From positions 1 to 37,583 of the forward strand of contig JABHGV010000003.1 of NCBI GenBank assembly GCA_018671895.1: DNA of 37,583 nucleotides, read 5' to 3'. This stretch comes from Rhodospirillaceae bacterium. Lineage in GTDB: Bacteria > Pseudomonadota > Alphaproteobacteria > Rhodospirillales > JABHCV01. Under the pieces are notes generated by a model, which saw only the letters and a list, made by a program, of their open reading frames with translations, did not search any database and had not been told where the DNA came from. This document shows positions 25,635-34,890 of the stretch, one piece after another (positions within the stretch are counted from its first letter, which is position 1; each line of letters opens with the position of its first letter). A program made the position numbers and the translations under genes.

Positions 25635-26541
25635 GCTGCGCCTGCTCAGCTTTTTAGCGTTCCTGACGTATGCGGCTGGCGTTGCCCCGGCGGTTGGGGC
25701 GGGCGATGCCGGGCGCGGCCATGCCGTGTTCGACGCCGCAGGCTGCCTTGGGTGTCATACGGACAAGAAAAACAAGGGTGCGCCGCTGGCCGGTGGGCGG
25801 GCATTAAAGACTCCGTTCGGCACCTTTTTCAGCCCCAACATAACGCCAGATATGAAAACCGGCATCGGCAAATGGTCCGACGACGATTTTGTCCGCGCGC
25901 TCCGGCACGGCGTCAGTCCCAAGGGCAGCAATTATTTTCCCGCCTTCCCCTATCCGTCCTATACCCGCATGACGGACGCCGACATGCTGGATTTGAAGGC
26001 CTATCTGTTTTCCTTGGCCCCCGTCGCCCAAGCCAACACGCCCCATGATATGGACTTCCCGTTCGGCTTCCGGTTCCCGCTGGTGTTCTGGAAGGCGCTG
26101 TATTTCACTGCCGGGGCGATGAAGGACAACCCGGACAAAAGCAAAGAATGGAATCGCGGAGCTTATCTGGTCGAGGCGTTGGGCCATTGCGGTGAATGCC
26201 ACACACCGCGCGGGGCGTTGGGGGGGGCAAAAACCGACATGCACATGGCCGGAACACGCAACGGTGGTCACGGCGAGATCGTGCCCAACATCACGCCAGA
26301 CAAACAGACCGGCATCGGCACATGGTCAACCGGCGATATCGAAATGGCGCTTTCCATCGGCATGCTGCCCGATAGCGATTTCGTTGGCGGTTCCATGGGC
26401 GAGGTCGTCACCAACACCACCGGGCGCTGGTCGAAATCTGACCGTAGGGCCGTCGTCATCTACCTGCAAAGTCTGCCCGCGATCGACCACAAGGTAAAGA
26501 AAGACAAGCCGAAGGATGGCGGCGGGAATAATTGGGACTAG
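25603..26541 (+). CDS. Diheme cytochrome c
   Basis: The start at 25603 gives a 312-residue precursor with a basic N-terminus (MRTSARKRTSR) and a hydrophobic signal segment ending AVGAGD near residue 34. Two class I haem sites follow: CLGCH (48-52) and CGECH (196-200), each in its own cytochrome domain. The repeated phrases FSPNITPDMKTGIGKWSDDDF and PNITPDKQTGIGTWSTGDI mark an internal duplication. It resembles the cytochrome subunits of periplasmic alcohol, sorbosone or nicotinate dehydrogenases, but no dehydrogenase subunit is adjacent. The ATG lies within the cytochrome c' coding end (32-base overlap, different frame). It ends with a Lys/Gly-rich tail. Confidence 0.9.
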   Translation: MRTSARKRTSRLRLLSFLAFLTYAAGVAPAVGAGDAGRGHAVFDAAGCLGCHTDKKNKGAPLAGGRALKTPFGTFFSPNITPDMKTGIGKWSDDDFVRALRHGVSPKGSNYFPAFPYPSYTRMTDADMLDLKAYLFSLAPVAQANTPHDMDFPFGFRFPLVFWKALYFTAGAMKDNPDKSKEWNRGAYLVEALGHCGECHTPRGALGGAKTDMHMAGTRNGGHGEIVPNITPDKQTGIGTWSTGDIEMALSIGMLPDSDFVGGSMGEVVTNTTGRWSKSDRRAVVIYLQSLPAIDHKVKKDKPKDGGGNNWD

Positions 26542-26551
26542 CGTTCCTGTT

Positions 26552-27382
26552 TCAGCAATGCTGTCTTAGTATTTCTGTGACACCGTTTAATTGCTCATAC
26601 ATTTTATTTAGCTCGTCTATTTCGGATGTACACAGGTCCCCGGTCCAATCCTCACCGACGCACTTCTTCAGAGAATTGGCAGCGTCTTCCAATTTCCTGG
26701 AAGATACGTAAAGCTCTTTACCTGCCTCACCACATTTCCCTTTCACATCCTTGACCGTTTTATTGCTCTCGGCAAAGGTCTTGATCTTTGCTTGTTTCTT
26801 GAAAACCGACATTTTCATATTTTTTGCCCGGGAAACATCCCCTTTTGACATGCGTTTTATCAGTTGTTCCCGGGCCCCTCGGGCCATTTTGATTTTTTTA
26901 CCGGCAGCATTAAACAGAACCAGGGCCTTTACATCGTCGGCCTCTACCCCGTCACCGTCTCTGTACATCTTGCCGAGATAAAACTGTGCTTCCAGGTGCC
27001 CCTGCACCGCCGCTTCCGTCAGCCATTTAACGGCTTTGGTGTATATTGCCTTGGTCACGGCCACAGAATAGAAAATCATCCCCAGGTCATACTGGGCCGG
27101 GGCAAAGCCCTTGTTTGCTGCCTTGTGGATCAAGGATGTACCCCGGAGCATATCGGCCTCGACGCCATAACCTCCACGGTACATTTTTCCAACGATGCGC
27201 TGAGCCCGAGGATCTCCCTGCTTGACCAAGGGGATGAGTTCTTTCAGGGCGATTGCGTAGTCATGATTGTCAAAAGCATTTTTGCCAGCCGTATAATCGG
27301 CATAGGCGAGGCTGCAATAAACCGTCAGCAAAAATCCGAATGAAACTGACAAAAAACAATTTTTTATTTTTTGTATTCGCAT
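26552..27382 (-). CDS. Sel1-repeat periplasmic protein
   Basis: The ATG at 27382, 8 bases after AAGGAG, gives 276 residues with a signal peptide cleaved near LAYA (about residue 27). Residues about 30-165 contain three to four Sel1-like TPR repeats (AQRIVGKMYRGGYGVEADMLRG; AQYDLGMIFYS; AQFYLGKMYRDGDGVEADDVKA). The C-terminal 110 residues are Lys-rich and have four cysteines (KGKCGE, KKCVGE, DLCTSE, RQHC at the end), suited to two disulfides outside the cytoplasm. Codon use and base composition are clearly more AT-rich than the neighbours, which hints at acquisition or relaxed selection. Sel1 proteins mediate protein-protein contacts; no partner is evident. Confidence 0.85.
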   Translation of the reverse strand: MRIQKIKNCFLSVSFGFLLTVYCSLAYADYTAGKNAFDNHDYAIALKELIPLVKQGDPRAQRIVGKMYRGGYGVEADMLRGTSLIHKAANKGFAPAQYDLGMIFYSVAVTKAIYTKAVKWLTEAAVQGHLEAQFYLGKMYRDGDGVEADDVKALVLFNAAGKKIKMARGAREQLIKRMSKGDVSRAKNMKMSVFKKQAKIKTFAESNKTVKDVKGKCGEAGKELYVSSRKLEDAANSLKKCVGEDWTGDLCTSEIDELNKMYEQLNGVTEILRQHC

Positions 27383-27557
27383 CACGCATCTCCTTCGACA
27401 ACGCCCATTCTTTAAATAAATATCCTTAAACCCCACAATATCATCAATGCTGATTATCCTGAAAGCGCCGGAACAAGGCGAAAGCGGACGAATTGTATTA
27501 ACACCCTCGTTGTTCTAGGCTTACAGGATCGTTTATTGATCGATTCGGAGGACTCGC

Positions 27558-28547
27558 GTGTCCCGACCCGTCATTCTTGCCATCATCGGCGCCATCGTTG
27601 TCGGACTGGCCATCGGCATGAACTACTGGTCCCAGCAGCCCGACGTCACGCCCGAGCAAACGAGCGCCGGAAAGGCAGCCAAACCCAAACCTGCCGTTAG
27701 CCACAGCCCCCGCACCCTGCCGCCTGCGTTTGATGTCGTACGCATCAACCCGAACGGCAACACCGTCATCGCCGGGCGCGCCCGGCCCGGAAGCGTCGTC
27801 ATCATTCGCGATGGCGAGACCGAACTGGGCCGCGTCAACGCCAACGACCGCGGCGAATGGGTGTTCGTGCCCGACGCACCGCTTGAACCCGGCAAACGCC
27901 GCCTTGGCCTGTTGATGATCAGCGAAGGCAACGAAACCGTGCCGTCCATCGCCGATGTTATTATCGTCGTTCCCGAACGGGGCATGGACCTTGCCGGGAA
28001 TCCGGGCACCGGTCAGGCGCTGGCCTTTCGGGTACAGCCCGACGGCAGCACCACGGTGCTGCAAAAACCGGGCGGCGACGCGGGCATGATGCTGAGCATC
28101 GATGCCGTCGATTACGACGATGACGGCAGTCTGGCAATCAGCGGCAAGGCCGTCCCCAACGCCATGATCCAGTTGTATCTGGATAACAAATTTATCGGCC
28201 ATGCCCGCACCGGGCCGGATTCCGGGGCCGGCCTTGGCACCTGGAACATGAAGCCCGACAACAGGGTCGCACCAGGCCTGTACAGGCTGCGCGCCGACCA
28301 CATCAACAGCGACGGGCGGGTCCTGTCGCGGGTCGAGTTCCCATTCTCGCGCGCCGACGACACAATCGTCATGGCGAAGGGCGAAACCATCGTCGTGCAG
28401 CCGGGCAACAGCCTGTGGCGACTGGCCCGGCACAGCTATGGCGAGGGTGTGCGCTATACGGTTATTTTCCAGGCCAACCGTGACAAAATCACCGATCCCG
28501 ACCTGATTTATCCCGGACAAGTGTTCAAAGTGCCGAAAAAGCAGTAA
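27558..28547 (+). CDS. LysM-domain protein with N-terminal membrane anchor
   Basis: This 329-residue protein starts at GTG, 5 bases after CGGAGGA. A hydrophobic segment (about 3-22) anchors it to the inner membrane. A Pro/Ala/Lys linker follows, then beta-rich Ig/BON-like segments (VIAGRARPGSVVIIRDGETELGRV and the later ISGKAVPNAMIQLYLD, both resembling bacterial Ig-like modules). A C-terminal LysM domain (about 278-327) has PGNSLWRLARHSYGEGVRYTVIFQAN and IYPGQVFKVP. LysM binds peptidoglycan N-acetylglucosamine. The gene precedes psd by 42 bases and may share its transcript. Confidence 0.88.
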   Translation: MSRPVILAIIGAIVVGLAIGMNYWSQQPDVTPEQTSAGKAAKPKPAVSHSPRTLPPAFDVVRINPNGNTVIAGRARPGSVVIIRDGETELGRVNANDRGEWVFVPDAPLEPGKRRLGLLMISEGNETVPSIADVIIVVPERGMDLAGNPGTGQALAFRVQPDGSTTVLQKPGGDAGMMLSIDAVDYDDDGSLAISGKAVPNAMIQLYLDNKFIGHARTGPDSGAGLGTWNMKPDNRVAPGLYRLRADHINSDGRVLSRVEFPFSRADDTIVMAKGETIVVQPGNSLWRLARHSYGEGVRYTVIFQANRDKITDPDLIYPGQVFKVPKKQ

Positions 28548-28589
28548 TCTCCCTTCGATTGGTTTTTTGATACGTAAGGAATTGCTGTT

Positions 28590-29285
28590 TTGCTGAAGAT
28601 CGTTCTTGTCCCCATCAACCCCGCCGGATGGCCGTTTATCGGCCTGTTCGCGGCAATCACCATCGGCCTGTTTCAGGTTTCCGACCTGTTTGGATGGGTC
28701 GGGGTTATCCTGACCGTCTGGTGCGTTTATTTCTTCCGCGATCCGGATCGCACGACGCCGACCCGCGATGGCCTGTACATCAGCCCCGCCGACGGGGTCG
28801 TGCAGTTGATCGACAGCGCAGTGCCGCCGCCGGAACTGGGCATGGGCGACGCCGCCCGCCCCCGCGTTTGTGTTTTCATGAATGTGTTCAACGTACATGT
28901 GAACCGCATTCCCATCGACGGCGAGATCAAGACCATCGCCTATCGGCCGGGGCGTTTCTTCAATGCCTCGTTGGACAAGGCCAGCGAATACAACGAACGC
29001 ATGAGCATCCGTATGACGCCTGCGGGCGCCAAAGAGGGCGGTGACATCGCCTTTGTGCAAATTGCCGGACTGGTCGCCAGACGCATCAAATGCGACCTGA
29101 TCGAAAGTCAGGCCGTTAAGGCCGGGGAACGTTTCGGGCTGATCCGCTTCGGCAGCCGCGTCGACACCTATCTGCCCGATGGCGTCACCCCGATGGTTTG
29201 TGTCGGGCAAAGCACCGTCGCCGGGGAAACCGTGATTGCCGACGCCACGACCAGTGAAGTGGCTCGTCAGGGCGAGGTTCGATAG
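28590..29285 (+). CDS. psd: Phosphatidylserine decarboxylase proenzyme (short type)
   Basis: This 231-residue inner-membrane-associated enzyme makes phosphatidylethanolamine from phosphatidylserine. It is of the short, archaeal-like class. The N-terminus has two membrane segments (about 9-26 and 31-48). The conserved [17 protein letters not shown] motif is present. The self-cleavage site that produces the pyruvoyl group is the serine of RFGSRVD (Ser189). The start is TTG, about 9 bases after TAAGGA; no ATG fits. pssA, which makes its substrate, follows after 2 bases. Confidence 0.95.
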   Translation: MLKIVLVPINPAGWPFIGLFAAITIGLFQVSDLFGWVGVILTVWCVYFFRDPDRTTPTRDGLYISPADGVVQLIDSAVPPPELGMGDAARPRVCVFMNVFNVHVNRIPIDGEIKTIAYRPGRFFNASLDKASEYNERMSIRMTPAGAKEGGDIAFVQIAGLVARRIKCDLIESQAVKAGERFGLIRFGSRVDTYLPDGVTPMVCVGQSTVAGETVIADATTSEVARQGEVR

Positions 29286-29287
29286 AC

Positions 29288-30070
29288 ATGCCCCCCGCCC
29301 GGCGAAAACGGCCCGAATGGCTTCACATCAACAAGATGATTCCCAACTTCCTGACCATTCTTGCATTGTCGGCGGGAATGTCGGCGATCCGTTTCGGTTT
29401 GCAGGACCGTTGGGAATACGCGGCACTGGCGATTCTGGCTGCCGCCATCCTTGATGCACTGGACGGCCGTATCGCGCGCATTCTGAAAGGCGCCAGCAAG
29501 TTTGGCGCGGAACTGGATTCCCTGTCCGACTTCATCAGTTTCGGCGTTGCCCCGTCGATGATGCTGTTTTTGTGGTCGATGCAGGATGCCGGACGCTTTG
29601 GCTGGATGCTGGCGTTGTTGTTCAGCGTCTGCATGGCGCTCAGGCTGGCGCGGTTCAACACCATGACAGAAGACGAAGACCTGCCGCCATGGACCAGCAA
29701 TTTCTTTTCCGGTGTCCCGGCTCCGGCTGGGGCCGGGCTGGTGCTGCTGCCGATGATCCTGTCGTTTCAGTTTGGCGACAGTTTCGTCCGTGATCCGTTT
29801 TTCGTGGCCCTGTTCCTGATCGTCGTTTCGGCCCTGCTGGTCAGTTCCATCCCGACGTTTTCGTTCAAGAAGATAAAGGTGATGCGGAAGTTCATGGTGC
29901 CGGCAATGATTATCGCCGGGGCCTTCGTTACCGCACTGGTCAGCGCCCCGTGGACGACTTTGACAGGCGTCCTGGTGACCTATCTGGCAACCATTCCGTT
30001 TTCCTATCGTGCCTATCAGCGGCGCATTGCCGAAGACGGCGGGGAAAATGTCACGCTGAACGACGGTTAG
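29288..30070 (+). CDS. pssA: CDP-diacylglycerol--serine O-phosphatidyltransferase
   Basis: This 260-residue integral membrane enzyme condenses CDP-diacylglycerol with serine to phosphatidylserine. The full CDP-alcohol phosphotransferase motif is present: Asp59-Gly60, Ala63-Arg64, Gly73, Asp77 and Asp81 (DGRIARILKGASKFGAELDS...D). The remaining sequence has about seven hydrophobic helices. It sits 2 bases after psd, so the two steps of phosphatidylethanolamine synthesis are coexpressed. It is convergent with the RND efflux operon, separated by an extended hairpin. Confidence 0.96.
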   Translation: MPPARRKRPEWLHINKMIPNFLTILALSAGMSAIRFGLQDRWEYAALAILAAAILDALDGRIARILKGASKFGAELDSLSDFISFGVAPSMMLFLWSMQDAGRFGWMLALLFSVCMALRLARFNTMTEDEDLPPWTSNFFSGVPAPAGAGLVLLPMILSFQFGDSFVRDPFFVALFLIVVSALLVSSIPTFSFKKIKVMRKFMVPAMIIAGAFVTALVSAPWTTLTGVLVTYLATIPFSYRAYQRRIAEDGGENVTLNDG

Positions 30071-30091
30071 TCGTTCATTATTATAAATAAC

Positions 30092-30151
30092 GGGCAGTTT
30101 AACCGGGATGCCGATACACCTGTGGTGATTCGGATCAACCCGGCACTGCCC
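30092..30151. terminator. Extended 60-base hairpin between convergent pssA and RND genes
   Basis: Nested complementary segments fold one long arm: GGGCAGT (30092-30098) with ACTGCCC (30145-30151), CCGGG (30103-30107) with CCCGG (30139-30143), CCGA with TCGG (30130-30133), and CACC with GGTG around a TGT loop. Small internal loops separate the stems. The last paired base is the first base of the RND stop codon. It is well placed as a bidirectional terminator, although there is no long T tract. Confidence 0.6.
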
Positions 30152-33100
30152 TAGCGACGGCTAAGCCAATCGTGAATTTTCACTTTCAGCATTAACGCCG
30201 ACGGTGTCACGAACAGGGTCAACAGGGTGGCAAACCCAAGCCCGAAGACAATCGATGTCGACAGCTGCGACCACATCTGCATGGACGGAGCGCCGACGCT
30301 AATGTCGCGGGCGACGAAATCCAGATTAACCCCCAGCGTCATCGGCAACAGCCCCAGAATGGTCGTCACCGTGGTCAACAGCACCGGACGCAGGCGCTGG
30401 GCACCGGTCCTAAGAATTGCCTCCATCGGCGTCGCCGCACTGTCTTTCAAGCGGTCGTAGGTGTCGATCAGGACGATATTATTATTAACAACAATCCCGG
30501 CCAGCGCGATCACACCGATACCGCCCATGATAATGCCGAATGGCTGGCCAGTAACCAACAAGCCGATAAACACACCGATGGTCGACATAATCACGGCGCT
30601 GAGAATCAGCAGCGCCGAATAAAAGCTGTTGAACTGGGTGACCAGAATAATCGCCATGATAAACAGCGCGACAACAAACGCCTTGCCGAGAAATTCTTTG
30701 GCCTTGCGCTGTTCTTCGTCTTCCCCTCGGAAGGTAAACGTCACCCGGTCATCAAGCCCGGCGTCTTTCATCCATTCTTCCAGTTCATGGACCTTGTCGT
30801 TGGCGAGCACCCCTTCGACAACATCGGCCTTGATCGTCATCACCCGGCGGGTATCAACACGGCGAATGGTTCCGACCGTCGGCTTTGCGACACGCTCAAC
30901 AAAATTGCTGATTGGAACGGTGCCGTTCAGAGTGTTCACCCGCAGTTGATCAAGCTGTGAAATCGTCCGATAGGCTTCCGGGTAACGGGCCCGGATATCG
31001 ACCTCGTCATCGACATCGTTGGGCCGATATCCGCCCAGCTTGATGCCGGTGCTGACCAGTTGCACTGCGCGCCCGATCATGTCGATGTCGGCATTGAACT
31101 TGGATGCCTGAATACGGTTAACCTGCATTTCCCAGTCGATACCGGGCAGCGGTCTGGAATCCTCGATATTGATCAGGTCGCCGATCTGCTCCATGCCATC
31201 AAGAACCTTGACGACCGCAGGTGCCAGCAGTTCGGGGAAGCGCGAGGATAGTTGCACTTGTACCGGCTTGCCGACCGGCGGTCCGGCTTCCTGCTTGCGA
31301 CGATCAATGAAAATGCCGTTCAAATCACGAGTGCTGTTTTCGAAATCGGCAAGAATTTCATCGGCGCTTCGACGTAATTGCCAGTCGGCGAATTCAACAT
31401 TGATGACACCAATAATGTCAGCCGATTCCTGACTGTTCTTTTCACGACCGGTGCGCAGATAGGCATTGGTAATCTCGCCGCTTGCCGCCACCGTTAGCAA
31501 CCGTTTTTCAACCTCTGCCATCAGGCTATCCATTTCATAGACCGACAGGTTGCCCCGTGCGCGGACCTGAATTTTCGCGAAGTCCGGCTCGATGTCCGGG
31601 AAAAACTCGACGCCCTTGCCAAACAGGGCATAGGTGCCCTGCACACCGATCAACAGCATGACGGCTGCCATCAGCACACGCCCCGGGCGCAGCAATGCCA
31701 TTTTCAGGAAATGAACATAAATGCCTGTATAACCGCCGCTTTCTTCCGGGTCATGGTCGTCGCTGCCAGCCAGCATCTTGGCTGCCTCCGGGTCCGCCGT
31801 ACCACCGGGTGCACCGATGAAAGCGCCCAGCGTGGGCACAAAAATAAGCGCCATGACCAGCGATGCCGACAGGGTCGCAAGCAACGTCAGCGGCAGGAAC
31901 TTCATGAACTCGCCAACGACACCAGGCCAGAATACCAGCGGCAGAAATGCCGCCAGCGTCGTCGCCGTCGAAGCAATGATCGGCCACGCCATGCGTTTGG
32001 CCGCCAGCCCATAGGCAATGCGCCGGTGCTCGCCCTCGGTCATTTTACGGTCGGCAAATTCGGTAACCACAATGGCCCCGTCAACCAGCATGCCGACGGC
32101 CAGGATCAGTGCGAACAAGACCACCATGTTGATGGTCAGTCCCAGCGACGACAACACCAGAATACCGGTCAGGAACGAGCCCGGAATAGCAACCCCGACC
32201 AGCCCCGCCGTGCGCAAACCAAGCGCCGCGATCACCACGATCATCACCAGTAACACCGCCGATATGACGTTGTTCTGAAGATCGCTGAGCATGATCCTGA
32301 TTTTCTTCGACTTGTCCTGGGCAAAATCGACATTGATCGTCTGACGCAGGGCCTGCGGCCAGTCTCGGCGTTCGTCGGCAACGATGGTGCGGACGTTTTC
32401 AATGGTATCGATAATGTTCTCGCCGGTGCGCTTGGTGACTTCCAGCACCAGCGCCGAACGGCCATTGACGCGGGCGAAGCTATCGGGGTCCTTGAACGTG
32501 CGCCGGGTATCGGAAATATCGGCCAGCCTGACGGCGGCATCGCCATCGGTCTTGATCGGCAGCGCCATCACGTCGGCTGCCGTTTCCAACAGCCCCGGTA
32601 CCTTCAGGGAAAACCGGCCCTTGCCGGAATCCTGCGATCCGGCGGCAACCAGCAGGTTGGATCGGGAAATTGACTGCACCGCGACCTCGGCAGTCAGTCC
32701 GTAACTTTCGATTTTGACCGGATTGATCAGGACCTCCAGCAATTCATCGCGTTCACCGGCAATCTTGACCTCCAGCACGCTGGGCAGGGATTCAATACGG
32801 TCTTGCAAATCTCTGGCAACGCCTAGCAGCGTGCGTTCCGGCAATTCGCCCGACAGCGTCACCAACACCACCGGGAACAGGCTAAAATTGACCTCGTTGA
32901 CAGTTGGCTCGTCGGTGTCGGCGGGCAGGTCTGGTTTTGCCAGCTCGACCTTTTCGCGGACATCGTCCATGGCCGCGTCGGCATCGAAACCGGCATCGAA
33001 TTCCAGTGTCACACTGGCTCCGCCCAGATACCCCGATGATCGTATTTCCTTTACCCCTTCGATGCCCCTGACTTCCTGCTCCATCGGCCGGATCAGCAGC

Positions 33101-33285
33101 CGTTCGGCATCCTCCGGCGAGATTCCCTCGTGCTCCATCTGTACATAGACGATCGGGATATTGACATCCGGCTCGGCCTCTTTCGGCACGTTGACATAGG
33201 AAATTGTCCCGGAAATCAGGAGCAGCACCAGCGTCGTCAGCACCGTTCGTGCATGGGTGATGGCGGCATCGATCAGGCGGTTCAT
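30151..33285 (-). CDS. RND efflux transporter, inner-membrane permease
   Basis: This 1044-residue protein is the proton-driven pump of a tripartite RND system (AcrB-like length and layout: 12 membrane helices and two large periplasmic loops). The N-terminus has VPKEAEPDVNIPIVYVQ, and the porter region GYLGGASVTLEFD is typical. In TM4 the proton-relay motif reads GMLVDGAIVVTEF: Asp402 is present but the second aspartate of AcrB (DD) is Gly403. In TM10 the usual lysine position reads GIVVNNNIVLID. The relay therefore differs from AcrB. No outer-membrane channel gene is adjacent. The start overlaps the adaptor stop by 4 nt. Substrates are unknown. Confidence 0.94.
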   Translation of the reverse strand: MNRLIDAAITHARTVLTTLVLLLISGTISYVNVPKEAEPDVNIPIVYVQMEHEGISPEDAERLLIRPMEQEVRGIEGVKEIRSSGYLGGASVTLEFDAGFDADAAMDDVREKVELAKPDLPADTDEPTVNEVNFSLFPVVLVTLSGELPERTLLGVARDLQDRIESLPSVLEVKIAGERDELLEVLINPVKIESYGLTAEVAVQSISRSNLLVAAGSQDSGKGRFSLKVPGLLETAADVMALPIKTDGDAAVRLADISDTRRTFKDPDSFARVNGRSALVLEVTKRTGENIIDTIENVRTIVADERRDWPQALRQTINVDFAQDKSKKIRIMLSDLQNNVISAVLLVMIVVIAALGLRTAGLVGVAIPGSFLTGILVLSSLGLTINMVVLFALILAVGMLVDGAIVVTEFADRKMTEGEHRRIAYGLAAKRMAWPIIASTATTLAAFLPLVFWPGVVGEFMKFLPLTLLATLSASLVMALIFVPTLGAFIGAPGGTADPEAAKMLAGSDDHDPEESGGYTGIYVHFLKMALLRPGRVLMAAVMLLIGVQGTYALFGKGVEFFPDIEPDFAKIQVRARGNLSVYEMDSLMAEVEKRLLTVAASGEITNAYLRTGREKNSQESADIIGVINVEFADWQLRRSADEILADFENSTRDLNGIFIDRRKQEAGPPVGKPVQVQLSSRFPELLAPAVVKVLDGMEQIGDLINIEDSRPLPGIDWEMQVNRIQASKFNADIDMIGRAVQLVSTGIKLGGYRPNDVDDEVDIRARYPEAYRTISQLDQLRVNTLNGTVPISNFVERVAKPTVGTIRRVDTRRVMTIKADVVEGVLANDKVHELEEWMKDAGLDDRVTFTFRGEDEEQRKAKEFLGKAFVVALFIMAIILVTQFNSFYSALLILSAVIMSTIGVFIGLLVTGQPFGIIMGGIGVIALAGIVVNNNIVLIDTYDRLKDSAATPMEAILRTGAQRLRPVLLTTVTTILGLLPMTLGVNLDFVARDISVGAPSMQMWSQLSTSIVFGLGFATLLTLFVTPSALMLKVKIHDWLSRR

Positions 33286-34343
33286 GACCCGCCGGTCCCG
33301 TTAACTTTCTGACCGGCGCGAACAAATTCCTGGCCGACGGTAATCAGGGTGATGTGATCGCCCAAACCCCCGACCCACATGCCCTGGGTGGTGTCGTCGA
33401 TAATGGTCACCGGATTGAAATGCACCGTGGCGTTGTCATCCACCGACTTGACGCCCAGCACCCCTTCGTCAGACAGGGTTAATATCGCCGGGGTAATCAG
33501 GTGCGCCTGAACGCCCCCCAGTTCAAGCCGCAATTCCGTCGTCTGGCCAACGGCGAAGGTGCCGTCTGGGTTGGCAAGGCTGACTTCGATTCGAAATGTA
33601 CGGGTCGATTCCCGGGCCACCTTCGAAACATAGGATATAGAGCCCGCCACGGCCTCGCCACCGACCGGCGTAATCACCGCCCCGGCACCGACACGTAGTT
33701 TTCCGGCGACCAATTCCGATACTTCGGCGGCAATGACAATCGGGTCCAGTTCGACAACATCGGAAACGGCGCTGCCAACGGCGACGAAGTCACCGACCTC
33801 GACCAGCACGTCGTTGAGGACTGCATCGAACGGGGCACGAATTTCCGTGTGCTCAATGTCCAGACGAATGGCCTTAAGCCCGACCTTTGCCGTTTCCAGT
33901 TGCGCCTTTGACTCGGCCAGTTTGACCCTGGACCGGTATTGCTTTTTCGATAATTGCTGAGCCGCTTTATAGGCCAGAAGGTACTGTTCGACCTTCGCCT
34001 CGGCCTCGACCAATCTGGCCTTACGGTCATCCATTGAAATGCGTGCGATAATCTGGCCCGCCTTCACCGCTTGCCCTTTTTCGAGCACGATCTCGGCAAT
34101 ATGGCCGGACGTTTCCGCTTTCAGCACCACCCGGCGGGCGGCTTCCGTGCGTCCGAACAGGACCAGACTGTTTTGATGGTTGTTGGCGACAGAAACGACC
34201 GTACGCACATTCGGCAGATCATGTTCCGCCTTGTCCATGGCATTATCATCGTCACCGGAAAAAATCAGGCCCGAGACAATCCACAGGAACGCGACGATTG
34301 CGACCCCGGCCGCAATTCTGTGTGCGGGTTTAAGGGCAATCAT
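33282..34343 (-). CDS. RND periplasmic adaptor (membrane fusion protein)
   Basis: This 353-residue protein has an N-terminal hydrophobic anchor (about 10-28) and then the MFP order. A barrel/lipoyl half GRTEAARRVVLKAETSGHIAEIVLEKGQAVKAGQ comes first, a helical hairpin (about 115-165) follows with a YKAAQQLSKKQYRSR coil, then the second lipoyl half IRAPFDAVLNDVLVEVGDFV and the beta-barrel domains. It links the pump to an outer-membrane channel. It overlaps the pump gene and the upstream padR gene by 4 nt each, so all three are translated as one unit. Confidence 0.93.
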   Translation of the reverse strand: MIALKPAHRIAAGVAIVAFLWIVSGLIFSGDDDNAMDKAEHDLPNVRTVVSVANNHQNSLVLFGRTEAARRVVLKAETSGHIAEIVLEKGQAVKAGQIIARISMDDRKARLVEAEAKVEQYLLAYKAAQQLSKKQYRSRVKLAESKAQLETAKVGLKAIRLDIEHTEIRAPFDAVLNDVLVEVGDFVAVGSAVSDVVELDPIVIAAEVSELVAGKLRVGAGAVITPVGGEAVAGSISYVSKVARESTRTFRIEVSLANPDGTFAVGQTTELRLELGGVQAHLITPAILTLSDEGVLGVKSVDDNATVHFNPVTIIDDTTQGMWVGGLGDHITLITVGQEFVRAGQKVNGTGGS

Positions 34344-34873
34344 TTTGCATCTCCCGAATGTTCTTCGCCAAGCAGCAAGTGTCGGTTTTCTTCCATGAAG
34401 TCTATTGCCGCCTGATAGAACGCACGCCCAAGGCCACGGGTAAACTGGCGATGCGGTGGCAGAGTGCTGTCATCGGGCTCACACATACAATTGAGCTTGT
34501 CATGGTAACTTTTTAGATATCCGTCGAACACTTTTTCCAAACGCTCAGGCTGCATGTATTCGGCCAGGAAGAACATGACCAGCGCCTCGGAACGAATGCG
34601 GTCGTCCGCTGGCGTTTTTCCGAGCTTGCGCCTCAGCGCCACCTCGCCGGATTCGGTAATGGAATACATTTTCTTGTCGGGGCGTCCGTCCTGGGATTGC
34701 TCGCGCATGGACACCAGTCCGGCCTCACCCAACTTGCCGAGTGCTGGATAGATGGAACCGAAACTGGCTTGGTGAAAATGTGAAAACGGGCCGTCTTCGA
34801 ACATTTTCTTGATTTCATATCCGCTGGCGTCGCCGAGGGTAAGCGCCCCCAGACAGAGTGTTTTGACGTCCAT
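34340..34873 (-). CDS. PadR family transcriptional regulator
   Basis: This 177-residue protein has the N-terminal winged-helix PadR domain (LCLGALTLGDASGYEIKKMFE; FGSIYPALGKLGEAGLVSM; KKMYSITESGEVALRR) and a C-terminal helical dimerisation/effector domain (about 90-175). PadR proteins repress efflux or detoxification genes until an aromatic or cationic ligand binds. It is the first gene of the RND operon, with 4-nt overlap to the adaptor, and its promoter region carries a candidate operator (34891-34930), so autoregulation of the whole operon is likely. Confidence 0.93.
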   Translation of the reverse strand: MDVKTLCLGALTLGDASGYEIKKMFEDGPFSHFHQASFGSIYPALGKLGEAGLVSMREQSQDGRPDKKMYSITESGEVALRRKLGKTPADDRIRSEALVMFFLAEYMQPERLEKVFDGYLKSYHDKLNCMCEPDDSTLPPHRQFTRGLGRAFYQAAIDFMEENRHLLLGEEHSGDAK

Positions 34874-34890
34874 GATCTGCCGTCCCTGAA

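Noticed and set aside
27498-29210. Long open frame on the minus strand (570 codons) opposite the LysM and psd genes
   Set aside because: It lies antisense to two well-identified genes, is rich in Gly, Asp, His and Val as expected for the complement of GC-rich codons, and shows no domain.
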